A stretch of DNA of 29,852 bases from Chara braunii. Lineage: Eukaryota > Streptophyta > Charophyceae > Charales > Characeae. The notes under the pieces are model-generated. The model was not told the origin of the DNA, did no database searches, and worked only from the letters and a program-made list of their open reading frames with translations. Positions 1-8,882 of the stretch are shown here, piece by piece. Positions within the stretch are counted from its first letter, which is position 1, and each line of letters begins with the position of its first letter. Both the position numbers and the translations under genes were made by a program. Where the stretch lies: assembly GCA_003427395.1 (NCBI GenBank), contig BFEA01000625.1, positions 532,651 through 562,502 on the forward strand, written 5' to 3'.

Positions 1-330
1 AAAAAAAAAAATAAAAAAAAAATCAGTTTTATGTCTGTCAGTCTTTCTTCTGTTGTATGTCCTCCCCTTGATTTTCTCTCTGTATTTTTTGTATGCCCAA
101 CTGAGCACCCTTAAGTAGTGCCAAACAGTCGGTGGTTCCTCGTTTGGAGTGCCTACTGCACTCTCATGGGGGCTGCTCGGTTTGGGATATCTGTATTGCC
201 TGTTGGTGATGGCGGATGTTCGTCGGAGTGACTTCCTGGCTCAGTGGGTGGTGGGAACCAACAGTCTGTGGGGTTCAACCGTGATGTGAGTAGGTCATGT
301 GCTGCTTTGCTCCGTGTTGGATGTGTGGAC
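1..330. other. AT-rich and mixed sequence without a recognisable gene
   Basis: The window opens with an almost pure A run, followed by T-rich mixed sequence. I see no coding region or RNA gene here. The A run could be the tail of a retroposon that ends just outside the window, but there is no left flank with which to test that. Confidence 0.5.
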
Positions 331-331
331 G

Positions 332-800
332 TCCTCGTCTGCGCTCCGCTGCTGCCTTGCTGCCTGTCCCGCTTGCTTCGCGTGTGGCTCTCTGCGAATT
401 GCTGTGTTCGCTGCGTGGTGTGGCCGTGTTGTTGGTGTTGCCTTGCGCTTCACTGCTTCGCTGCCGTGCTGCTCATCCGCTGGCCGTGCCTTCCGTGTTT
501 GCTGCTTGTGTGCCCTGTAGGTTGGTTGCCTTGGTGCTGGTGCCTTGTGCTTCGCTCCACGGTTGCCGAGCTGCTGGTCCACTCGCCCTGTCGTCCCTTG
601 CAGTGTGGCTGCCCTGCTTGTGTTGCCTTGTGCTTCACTACATGGTTGCCACGCTGCATCTCCTGCGTGCCATGTCGTTCCCTGCAGTCGTTTTTGGCGT
701 TGTGCAGCCGTGTTGCCTCTACTGTGTTGCCTGGTGCTCCACAGGGTTGCTGCCCGCTGCTATGTTCCGCTTGGGGACAGTCTGCCTTCAACAAGGGTCA
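332..800 (+). repeat. degenerate minisatellite, GCT/TGC/TTG-rich
   Basis: A phrase like TTGCCTTGTGCTTCACT, followed by TTGCC and GCTGC words, recurs near 441, 543, 625 and 730, so the spacing is irregular (about 80 to 105 bases). The composition is so biased that stop codons are nearly absent in several frames at once. This produces overlapping open frames on both strands (244-813, 297-830, 545-889 plus; 450-794 minus) that are cysteine- and leucine-rich and resemble no family. I read these frames as composition artefacts and the stretch as an old, eroded tandem repeat. Confidence 0.6.
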
Positions 801-841
801 AAAGGGTTCATGACCCAAACCATCAAATAAGGAGATTCCGC

Positions 842-897
842 AGATTATCGAGGGTTCAGCCTCCTGATGAGTCGGTGCAACTCCGATGAAACAATCT
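842..897 (+). ncRNA. hammerhead ribozyme, type III topology
   Basis: All parts of a hammerhead occur in order. Stem III 5' strand AGATT (842-846). Cleavage triplet ATC (847-849), with predicted cut between 849 and 850. Stem I GAGG (850-853), loop GTTCAG, CCTC (860-863). Core CTGATGA (864-870). Stem II GTCGG (871-875), loop TGCAACT, CCGAT (883-887). Core GAAA (888-891), a C, then stem III 3' strand AATCT (893-897). Stems I and III pair perfectly over these lengths; stem II has one G-U pair at the core end. Two weak points: the conserved C at the end of stem II is U, and the triplet is AUC opposite C instead of GUC. Both differ from consensus by one transition, so the ribozyme may be slow or dead. 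Hammerheads are known in plant retrozymes and Penelope-like elements. No second copy or primer-binding site was seen, so the host element is unknown. Confidence 0.72.
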
Positions 898-910
898 ATC
901 ATCATCAGTG

Positions 911-927
911 TTTTTTTTTTTTTTTTT
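911..927. repeat. poly-T tract (17 T)
   Basis: An uninterrupted run of 17 T lies 13 bases after the hammerhead fold. It may be the reversed A tail of a minus-oriented retroposon or a simple homopolymer. The sequence that follows, to about 1060, is pyrimidine-rich without any gene. Confidence 0.6.
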
Positions 928-1070
928 CGGTCTTTGTTTCTTGCCTTGTGCTGTTTGTTTGCCCACCCTCCTTCCCTATACCCTCCAACCTGTCCTTTGC
1001 TGTTTTCTTTTCTTCTGGCCGCTTTGCTGTTTTTCGATACTTGTACTTATGCCCTCCCGCCTCCCCCATA

Positions 1071-1208
1071 CATTTCAGCCTCTGTGCTGCCTCACTGCTT
1101 GTTCCTCCTCTCATGCCTCTAAGTTCATGTGCCCCCCCAATGCGTTTCAACCTATGTGCTGCCTCGCTGTTTGTTCCTCCTCTAGTGCCTCTTAAGTTCA
1201 TGTGTCGT
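1071..1208 (+). repeat. 72-bp direct duplication
   Basis: The segment beginning CATTTCAGCCTCTGTGCTGC at 1071 recurs at 1143 as CGTTTCAACCTATGTGCTGC. Both copies continue through TTGTTCCTCCTCT and end in TAAGTTCATGTG. The copies are slightly diverged, and the surrounding 930-1400 is pyrimidine-rich with no recognisable gene. Confidence 0.75.
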
Positions 1209-1509
1209 GTTGTGGTTTGTCATGCTATGGTGTTGGTTCGCTGTCCTTTGCCTTCCCCCCTTCCCTCAATTTGTTTGTGGGGTGTTATTGCGTGTGTTGT
1301 GGTCTATCTAAAAAAGAGGAGGCGCCACTCACCCCCCTCACTTTGTCTTATTGCTTTCGCATATTTGGCTGCTTTCGACTTTATGGCCCTTTAAATAAGT
1401 ACCCTCACTACAAATGGACGCACGAATGGTTTTACCCCGCCGCGTTGAAATATTGCCCCCCACGCTTTGCATCTTGCCCACAGTGTGCCGACATGTCTGG
1501 TCGGAGCAG

Positions 1510-1535
1510 CACGGGTATGACGTGTCATACTCGTG
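1510..1535. repeat. 26-bp near-perfect palindrome
   Basis: CACGGGTATGAC (1510-1521), a GT spacer, and GTCATACTCGTG (1524-1535) pair at 11 of 12 positions. It could be a DNA-binding dimer site or a short cruciform. It lies just before the CA microsatellite and upstream of the splice donor of element A, so it could sit in that element's promoter or LTR, but I cannot show this. Confidence 0.6.
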
Positions 1536-1548
1536 CGAAACTCATGTG

Positions 1549-1588
1549 ACACACACGCACATACGCACACACGCACACACGCACACAT

Positions 1589-1627
<39 letters not shown>
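1549..1627. repeat. CA dinucleotide microsatellite
   Basis: About 79 bases of (AC)n, interrupted by G or T in its first half and pure in its second half. Histidine/threonine-rich reading frames across it are artefacts. Confidence 0.95.
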
Positions 1628-1628
<1 letters not shown>

Positions 1629-1670
1629 CAGGGGGGTCGGTGCGTTTTTGCTGGAGGAGTTTTCTGTCTT

Positions 1671-1678
1671 AGGTAAGT
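1671..1678 (+). promoter_or_regulatory. splice donor, AG|GTAAGT
   Basis: A full-consensus donor with the exon ending at 1672 and GT at 1673-1674. It lies in the leader, before any coding frame. The surrounding 46 bases (1634-1679) match the minus strand of 26342-26387 at 41 of 46 positions. That conservation suggests the donor belongs to the retroelement rather than being accidental. Confidence 0.65.
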
Positions 1679-1867
1679 TCTCTTATTTTCTTCCTCCTCT
1701 TCGGCAGTGACGCGAGTGTGTAGTTTGAGATGAATGTCGGGATGCGAGTGCTGTTATATTCGTTTGTTTTTTTAATGAGTTTTTGGTTTTGTGGGCCGAT
1801 GCGGAAGGCTCTCCAAGTTTCTTTGTACCTTTGAGGGGGTCGGGGGATAGATACGGAATGGCGGGCT

Positions 1868-2521
1868 GTGACCCTAGGACGGAATCAGGCTTTCATACTA
1901 CTTGAATGCCTATGGGGTGGCATGAGATTCGATAGGGGGCCAGGAGACGACTTATATACTGACCTCAGGGTGACAGGGACTCTATATTTCCCAGAAATCG
2001 GGTGGCAAATGTTGGGAACTGGACTGGCCTTGGTGCATGGGTTGTTACCAGTGTTTCGGAGGGAAGTCAGGGTCCTGAACCGGATAGGCCATGAGGTTAG
2101 GGGAAGACGGAATGTGGGATTAAGGACGCGAGTAGAAGTAGGGGGATGGCGAGACTTTAGAGCCCCTATGTCAGGACTACGCTGTCGGGTGCCCCGGTTC
2201 ATGGTTGATTTGGTTTTTGGGAGTCTCGCGCGGGCAAGGGACCTGGTGAATTCAACCGTAATCTGGGAACGCTACTTCTCACTACAGGCCACGGGGATGT
2301 TCTATGACGTGGCAGTAAGGCACGGGCCGTTCTGGGGAAATCGGGCGCGAGAATTGTTGGAACTTCTTGAGATCCCGATATTCGGAACGCCCCGTCTTTC
2401 GTTTGAGGAATACGAGCCAATAATCATAAGGGAGATCGAGATGGGGGAGAACTATCTCGCAGGGGTGGCAAAACTATTTGAGGAACCGGATGAGAGGGAG
2501 AGACCAGAAGAGCCAGCATAG
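1868..2521 (+). CDS. retroelement accessory protein of an unrecognised family (copy A)
   Basis: About 217 codons, open to TAG at 2519-2521, rich in R, G, E and hydrophobic residues, with no signal peptide or membrane segment. The open frame starts at a GTG; a better ATG at 1858 (MAGCDPRTE...) is in another frame and soon stops, so a small indel near 1860-1900 probably broke the start. The C-terminal half is related to the minus-strand ORF at 26644-27380. In the last 34 aligned residues 14 are identical without gaps, in the pattern G.P..S.E, I..REI..G..Y...V..LFE. The N-terminal half shares T.Y...E..W. It lies between the donor (1673) and the gag acceptor (2815), so it would be read from unspliced RNA and removed from the gag message. 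I do not recognise a fold. A chance open frame is unlikely given the homologue. Confidence 0.7.
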   Translation: MTLGRNQAFILLECLWGGMRFDRGPGDDLYTDLRVTGTLYFPEIGWQMLGTGLALVHGLLPVFRREVRVLNRIGHEVRGRRNVGLRTRVEVGGWRDFRAPMSGLRCRVPRFMVDLVFGSLARARDLVNSTVIWERYFSLQATGMFYDVAVRHGPFWGNRARELLELLEIPIFGTPRLSFEEYEPIIIREIEMGENYLAGVAKLFEEPDERERPEEPA

Positions 2522-2833
2522 GAAAGATGCCGGGAAATATGGTAGAAATAAGAACCAAAGGGAAAGAAAAATAGGTATAAAAGAACCGATTGGATGACCG
2601 CGACCAGGTCTACCATGGGTTGAACACATGCCAGGAAAAAGGGGGCGAGGGGGGAGAGACCCCGTTGCAACCAAAGGTGCGGCTAAGATACCTAGGATAA
2701 GTAAAGGGAAGAGCAAAAAAAAGGGGTGAAAAATAGGCAAATTCTAAAGGCTAAGAGAATTATGTGCGATTGCCAAAAATTTTTATTTTATTTTTTTCCT
2801 TCTTCCATATCACAGGGCTAGAGGAAGGGAAAC
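2522..2833 (+). other. purine-rich spacer ending in a splice acceptor
   Basis: The A/G-rich stretch has no gene. From 2778 it becomes pyrimidine-rich (TTTTATTTTATTTTTTTCCT), then reaches TCACAG with AG at 2814-2815, a standard acceptor. The exon would begin GGCTAGAGGAAGG, with the gag-frame ATG at 2834 in good purine context (AACATGG). Joined to the donor at 1673, an intron of 1143 bases would place the gag ATG near the RNA 5' end. Confidence 0.6.
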
Positions 2834-3328
2834 ATGGCCACAGGAGACGAGGCTAGAAGTCAATTGAGGGACGAAAATCAGGACGTAGAGGACGACGTAG
2901 ATCAAGAAGAGCGGGACCTAGGGGATCGGGGGTCGGCAAAGTCACTAGGAAACAGGGAGAGGAGCAAGGATGCTGTGCCCGGGGAAGATTCAGGAAAGAG
3001 CGGGGGAAGTAAATGGGGGACTCTGGGAACCAAGGAAGTCAGAGACAGGGAGAGTCCGGCACGTCAGCAGCCCGAGGGGGCGGAGCCGAAAAAGATTAGG
3101 CTAACGGATGCACGGAGAAAGCTAGCCGAAGAAGAGAGACGCACGGCAGAATACAGGGCAGAACTATTGGAAGAGATCATGAACGATGCCGAGAAAAATG
3201 CCGCTGATGACAGGACGTGGCAAGAAGGGGAACTGGACCTCGGGCAAGGAAGTCAGGATGGGGATGCACAACGCAGGAAGGATCGGCCCAGAGACACGAG
3301 GGACACCCTAACAAGGAAAGGGAAATAA
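2834..3328 (+). pseudogene. gag: gag N-terminal region, interrupted by TAA
   Basis: An ATG-started frame of 164 codons rich in D, E, R, K and Q: a charged, probably disordered N-terminal extension. The TAA at 3326-3328 is followed in the same frame by an open stretch that runs into the gag core, so this is the front of one gag polyprotein with a stop inside. A CAA-to-TAA change would explain the stop. The ATG lies 18 bases after the predicted acceptor. Charged low-complexity residues alone would not identify gag; the assignment rests on frame continuity with the zinc-knuckle part. Confidence 0.6.
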
Positions 3329-4504
3329 GGAATAGAATTCCTTAGGGAGGATAGGGATAGACCAGTCAATCCACCCCTACTGGACAGTGGAGCAAGCCGA
3401 CCCTCGGCGTCGCCTGTAAGTGCAAGAGGATGCGAGGGACTCTGGAGCCTGAGGGAAAGGGTGCTAGGCTGGTTTGACCCGGAAGCGATCGCAAAGCCAA
3501 AAGGGCAACTCGATTTTAGCAAGGAAGGCGCCGGTCCCAGTTCCGCATCAGGACTTGGGATGATTGAGGGAGGGCTTAGGAAGGTGGTGTCGTCCCTCAC
3601 GCGTGCTCTAAGCAAAAACCAGGGATACTTGGCCGACGCCAAGAAAAAGTTGACTTTCGATGGCGGAAACATCACCAAGTTCCTAATCGATTATGAAAAT
3701 ATAGCAACCTTACTAAGATGGACTGAGGCAGAAAAGATGGAGCACCTAGGCCAGCATGTGTCACTCAACCTAGGTAGGGACATAATGGCAATCGTCTCAA
3801 CAAGCGGATCATGGAAAGAGGCCAGGGACGTGATGATGAGGAAGTATCTAGCAGACGAAAAGATGGCCACAGAGGCGGAACTGGCTACAGTGCAGAGGAA
3901 GAATTTCGCAACATACAGCGACTTCCTAAGGAAGTTTACTCTCGTAGTACTACGAATCCCCGAAGTAACGGACCGAATAGTGAGCAAGTACTTCCGAAAG
4001 CAGTTCACCGAGTTTGACAAAGATAAGATATTGTCCGCCTACCAGCAGATAGCAAAGTTCCTGAACACTAGAGACGTAGATTTCAGCACTATAACGAATA
4101 TTGCAGAGAAGATGGTGGTGACTGACTCGTTGGCCCTGCTAAAAGAAGGAGAGATCATAGATTTGACAGGCAAGACTGGAGATAAAGTGAAGAAAGGAAT
4201 CGAAAGCCTGCACGAGCGGGTCCACCGGGTTGACGGCAAGATAGAGAGAGTAGAGAATGCCTTACTGGTGATGCAAGCCCAGGTCTCGCAAACGCAAGCA
4301 GTACGACCCCCCCTTCCGCCACAAGAGGCAATCGTACCCCCAGGGATAGCCAACCACGGTAATAATCGAAAGGACCCGGCCAATGAGCAGTGCAAGTACT
4401 GCACGATAGTCGGGCATTTTGTCCACATGTGTCCCAGGCTTAACCACGATATCATCCTTAAACGGTGCTTTAGAACTTTGCGCGGGGAAATCCTGGGGCC
4501 TTGA
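3329..4504 (+). pseudogene. gag: gag core and nucleocapsid with CCHC zinc knuckle
   Basis: The frame continues from 2834 past the TAA. Residues encoded at about 3640-4130 are a helical capsid-like block (DYENIATLLRWTEAEKMEHL, WKEARDVMMRKYL) of the kind found in gypsy gag proteins, which assemble the cytoplasmic virus-like particle. A coiled-coil-like stretch (HERVHRVDGKIERVENAL) follows at about 4210-4265. One zinc knuckle of CX2CX4HX4C form (CKYCTIVGHFVHMC) sits at 4391-4432 and would bind RNA. The frame ends at TGA 4502-4504 but stays open afterwards, so the stop is internal to an original gag-pro frame; CGA-to-TGA would create it. Confidence 0.85.
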
Positions 4505-4861
4505 GGAGAGAGGGTAAACTGGAACTCCCCGGGAGGGATGCGCAGAGCAGTAATCGCACTTAACAACCTGGATGCAGCCGCGGTTGAGGCCGAACCAGTA
4601 GAGGAACTTACCTGGGGACAGGCACCCGGGCGAGGGCACCAGGTCAACTTCATCACTGAGAGTGATGACCGCGACGGGGTTAATGTGACCACCAGACAAC
4701 GGGGTGCTACAAAGAAGGTAATTCAGGATGCGATCATGGAAGACGCGCAGGAAGGGTCGAATCCGCCAGCAGAATCGGACCAGGACAAAGTTTACGGCAA
4801 GCCTAGGGAGGAGGCGCCCGTAGACAAAGTAACCTCCGCAAAGAAGAAATTCAGGTACTAG
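4505..4861 (+). pseudogene. gag-protease linker, between two in-frame stops
   Basis: 119 codons in the gag frame, between TGA (4502-4504) and TAG (4859-4861). It is acidic and polar, with no motif I recognise. Its value is that it shows gag and protease were one continuous frame, not two ORFs joined by a programmed frameshift. TAG here could come from CAG by one C-to-T change. Confidence 0.6.
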
Positions 4862-6118
4862 ATCCCTATCCTTGCCGATCCTGAGATAGACCATACTCTT
4901 AGCCAGTTGCTAGGGACCATGGTATCGGTTTCCTTCCAGACCATGTTGAAGGCTAGTCCTAGACTACTAAAGGGCCTAAGACAGCTGCTAACAAGGCAAA
5001 GGGTGGAAGTAGAGGAGGAACCGGATGTAAGCGAAGAAGGCAAGGAAGAGGAGCCACCACGGGAAGTGGCAAACCTTCAGAGGGCCCCCGGGGATCTGGA
5101 AGACGTAGAGAAGGCCTTTGCAGACATCTGGCTAAGCCTGCCAGACCGGGAAGGCGGAAAAGTCATGAGGGCACCGCCTGACACGAAACTGAGTTTCCAT
5201 GCGCTACCGGTAGGGAAACTGAAAGTCCAGATTGGCACCCACCATACGGTTGCACTGGTAGATGGCGGGGCAGAAATTACACTCATTCGCAAGGACTTTG
5301 CAACAATTGTTGGGTGTCCAATCAACCGGGAGGTCACGGGGAGTGTCCGGGGAGCAGGTGGGGAAATCCCCTTTTCCGGCTATGTTACCAACTGCGCAGT
5401 TAAAGTCGGGGTTCGAGAGTCTATATGGTCGTTCCAACGAATGACCGTCATGGACGAAATGGACCATGACGTGATCCTCGGGCGCCTGTGGTGTGCGAAC
5501 ATGGAAATGATCGGGATGCATCTGCACGACGGTGCCTACATGGTAGACATAGAGGACCCGATGACAGGACGAGGCGAGCTGCTTCGCCTTATGGGAACCA
5601 GGGGAGACACGCCAAAAGGGAAGCTCGCAACCTGGTCACCCTCCTTTGAGGAGAGCGCTAGAAAGGGGGCTTTCGCACGCATGGAAGGAATGAGAGAGAG
5701 GGTGGAAATTATGATCGAAGAAGCCTTTAGTAAGAAAGAATGGGTCAAGATGGGACTCCCAATGAAGAAACGTAGGTCAGACGAAGACGCCCTGGGAGTC
5801 ATGGTAGTGGAGAAGGAAACAGAGGTGGAATTGGGAGCCAGTTTGCCCAAGCACGGGGAGATCCGGGACAAGAAGGATAAGGTCACACTAGAAATCCCGA
5901 ACTTACTGCAGCTTGTCAAAGCAATTAGGTACCACAAAGTGGCCGTTGACCCGGCCGCCCTCGCCCGCTTTGAGGAAAGGATCCAAAAAGGCTATTGCCT
6001 AAATGGGGAGTTGGTCAGTATCCAGCCCCGCATTATGGAAGCTGTGCAAGCAACTCCGGCCGTTCATTTTTTAGAAGAAAGATCCCGGAAGGAAGCATTC
6101 GGAGGTATAAGCCAGTAG
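4862..6118 (+). pseudogene. retropepsin-type aspartic protease and downstream linker
   Basis: This is the same frame as gag. The protease signature is VALVDGGAEITLI, with the catalytic Asp codon at 5261-5263; the flap-to-C-terminal motif VILGRLWC lies near 5470. Retroelement proteases use D-[ST]-G; here the triplet is D-G-G, so the serine or threonine is lost and activity is doubtful. Retropepsins work as dimers to mature gag and pol. The region before it (4907-5160) is acidic linker; the one after (5560-6050) is charged and unassigned. Near 6050-6115 the coding sense moves to another frame, and this frame then ends at TAG 6116-6118, which I read as a frameshift artefact. Confidence 0.8.
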
Positions 6119-6381
6119 GAAAGAAGGCGAAACTGTTCTCCATCCTACTCGAGATGACTAAGGAGGAGGCCATGGAAAAGGAGGAGGAGGTTCTTCGGGT
6201 AATTAGAGAAAGGAGGGTGGCGGAAGGACATAGGATACCGGATGAGGTGGCCGAAACCATGAAGATCGGAGTAAAGGGTTTTCTGACGGACCAAGAAACA
6301 CACGCAATCAAGGAAGCATGCCAATAATCTCACCTAGCATTCGCTTTCAATGACCATCAGAAAGGGCGCCTGGACGCTAAG
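6050..6381 (+). pseudogene. protease-to-RT linker in the pol frame, interrupted by TAA
   Basis: After the frameshift the coding frame is the one that runs to 8460. It encodes a basic/acidic helical linker (KKAKLFSILLEMTKEEAMEK, then EAMEKEEEVLRVIRERR), crosses TAA at 6325-6327 and continues as HLAFAFNDHQKGRLDAKLIP into the next feature. In gypsy elements this position precedes the reverse transcriptase fingers. The TAA could come from CAA. The exact frameshift base cannot be fixed without an intact relative. Confidence 0.6.
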
Positions 6382-8460
6382 TTGATTCCACAAGTCAGGA
6401 TCCACACGGTCGAGCATGAGTGTTGGAATGACAAGGGACCGGCCTACGACTTTGGGATCGCAGGAGAAGTGACGGAGCTCCTTAGGGAAAAAATCGACTC
6501 CTTCGTGGCAGAACCCACCGCGTCTCCTTTCAATTCGGCTGAGCGGCGCTACTCTCAGTTCAAGAAGGAGGTACTTGCGATATTGCATTGCCTCAAGACC
6601 TTTCAGGCTTATCTCTTCGGGAGGAGGTTTATCCTGAGGATAGACCCAACCAATGTCGTCGGGGCCCTGAAGAACTATAAGCCTATAAACCCGACGGTTG
6701 GAAGATGGGTAGGATTTATCTGGCAGTTCGGCTATAAGATTGAGCGCATAGCCGGCCTTAGGAATCGAGCAGACGGACTGCGCAGGGTGACCCTCACACC
6801 CGAAGGGCTAGAAGAGGCAGAGTCGATCGACGCGTTCCTCGACTACGAGGGCAGGACGCTGGTAGTAGACAGCGAGATGGTCGGAACCGCTTGCACAACT
6901 GCGGAGCTATTAATCAAAGCACTCGAAAAGGGGCCTCCGACAGTGGTTGCCGAGTTAAGGGAAGGTACGGTCACCAAAGTTGGAAGGAGGGAAGAGAAGG
7001 ACGCGTGGGGCAATGTTGTGAAACCCCGGGATGAACAAATCGCACTAGCCATTGAGGGAGGCTGGAGAAGGGTTATGAGCATGACGGAGTCTCAGGAGCT
7101 GGAGATGCAGCGCTATCAGGCCTATCAGGTGGATAATAATCAGGCGGGTACTCAGGAAGAAGAGCACTTCTTCCTCATCAAGTCATATGAAGGTTTGTTC
7201 AAAGAGATGGGGTTGCTACTGGTGGGGAACAAGGAACCCCACGAGGTTAGTCCTAAAGCTAGGGAGGAAGCGGATAGGTATGTGCTTAGAAGGGGGCACC
7301 TATTCCGAAAGGCGGAAGGCCTGACGCCCAGGAGAGTAGTCTGTGGAAGGATGCGACAACTCGGCATTATTCAAGCCATGCATGACGGATTGGTTGGTGG
7401 CCATCGCTCATCCAAAGGGACCCTAGCCAAGATAACGCCACTCTATTATTGGCCAGGAATAGCATCGATGGTAGCCACGTACTGCCAGAAACGAAGCACG
7501 GTCCGCATTTTCGAGCCACTTAGACTCACCCGCGTGCTGGGGCCAGGGCATATGGTACATCTCGACCTGGCAGTCATGCCGGTTTCTAGAAAAGGGTACA
7601 GGTACATACTTGACGCAAGGGATAACCTTAGTGGGTTTGTCGAGGCAACCACGCTCAAGAAGAAAACTGGGTTTGCAGTTGCAGACTGGGTGGAGGACTT
7701 TTATCTGAGGCACCCGTTCATCAGGAGATTCATAGCCGACAATAGGACTGAGTTTGTGAACCAGGACGTCCTGAATACCTGCAAGAGGCTTGGCGTACCG
7801 ATCAAATTGACAGAACCATACCACCCTGAGGCCAACACGCCAGTCGAGCAAGGGCACCAAACGCTTAAGAACACGATTGCAAAGTTGGCAGCAGATGACC
7901 TTGGGAACNGGNCGGACTATCTCAGACACGCGGTATTTGCCGAGAATATGACACCAAAAAGGACGACGGGATGCATCCCGGCAGAGCTATGGTATGGCAG
8001 GGAGATTGACTTTCCGGTAGAGGCCCTAGTACCCACCTGGAACAAATTGGAAGATGACCCTCATCTGACTACGGAACACTTGATTGAGGCAAGGTGTGAA
8101 CAAGCGGCCAGGAACAAGGAAGCCTTGGAAGAAATAGCTCACAAGGTACTAGACAGTCGCATGAAGGACAAAACCAGGTGGGACCAGTTGAAGAACATCC
8201 GGAAGGAGCCTCTGCAGGTCGGGGAGATGGTCCTAGTAAAAAATTCGGCACTAGAAACTACATGGTCAGGCCAGTTGGGGCGGCGATTCAAGGGACCTTA
8301 CCGTATTGCAAGAAAATTGGGTGTGAGCACGTTTGAGATTGAGAACCTGGATGGGATCACTATAGGGGGCCAGTCCCTGCGCAACGACTGGTCAGGTTTC
8401 TTACTAGGGATCCGGTGGAAATGGCTGCAAGAAGCCCAGGATAAGGAGGCGGAAGACTAA
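6382..8460 (+). pseudogene. pol: pol remnant: RNase H fused after RT deletion, plus integrase
   Basis: 692 codons, ending at TAA. The first 50 residues are pre-RT sequence. Around 6531-6540 (ASPF/NSAERRY) it jumps into RNase H without any RT palm motif (no [YF]XDD), yet in frame. RNase H keeps E in QFKKEVLAI, D88 (LRIDPTN) and D131 (RADGLRR) but has lost its first Asp with the deletion. Integrase follows: H334 and H341 of the zinc module, but only one Cys (C368, YCQKRS) where CX2C is expected; catalytic D395, D453 and E489, the last two with 35 residues between. The usual DNG at D453 reads DNR. A GPY/F-like module (RRFKGPYRIARKLGVSTFEI) ends the domain, and no chromodomain is seen. Two N bases at 7910 and 7913 are sequencing ambiguities. 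The long intact frame implies the RT deletion is recent or that this layout was once functional. Confidence 0.88.
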
Positions 8461-8882
8461 GGCCGCTCAGGACAGTGGCAAGAGGCCTACTTATCGCTTG
8501 TGCTTCTGGTTGTTGTCTTTTGTTTTTTTTGTGTGTTTCTTTCCTTTTGACGGTCTGGGTGTGCACGAGTCGCATGGAAAAACGTGCGATTCGGTGGTTT
8601 TTTTTTTGTATCATAGTTTTTGTGGGGTACTGGGATGAGCAATGGGGGATGGGATATTGTACCATAAGACATGGCATTGGAGGGGCGTTGGGAAAAAGGG
8701 GGCGAGATGGTCGGCTGTTCCTCCTTTTTTTTTTTTCTTCATGCCTTTTTGTTTTCGTGGGCGCAACCGGGATTCGGGGACACGTGTGGGCAGAGCCTGG
8801 GATGAGTGTCACAAGGGAATGGGTTGGGGCTTTCTCATGTCTTATGTCCTGCCTTTCAGGTATAGAAGTCAGGCGGACCAAG
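8461..8882 (+). other. untranslated spacer or intron with splice acceptor before ORF3
   Basis: Between pol and ORF3 lies a T- and G-rich stretch with several T runs. An open frame passes through it, but its codon use does not look coding. It ends in a pyrimidine-rich tract (CTTTCTCATGTCTTATGTCC, then TGCCTTTCAG), giving an acceptor AG at 8858-8859, 23 bases before the ATG at 8883. This is the layout expected if ORF3 is expressed from a spliced subgenomic RNA, as in env-class retroelements. Confidence 0.5.

Noticed and set aside
244-889. Several overlapping open frames of 95-189 codons on both strands
   Set aside because: They coexist in most frames because the repeat-derived composition avoids stop codons; the proteins are Cys/Leu-rich and match no family.
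4502-4504. Programmed stop readthrough between gag and protease
   Set aside because: At least two further stops in the same gag-pro frame (3326, 4859) and general decay make mutation the simpler explanation.
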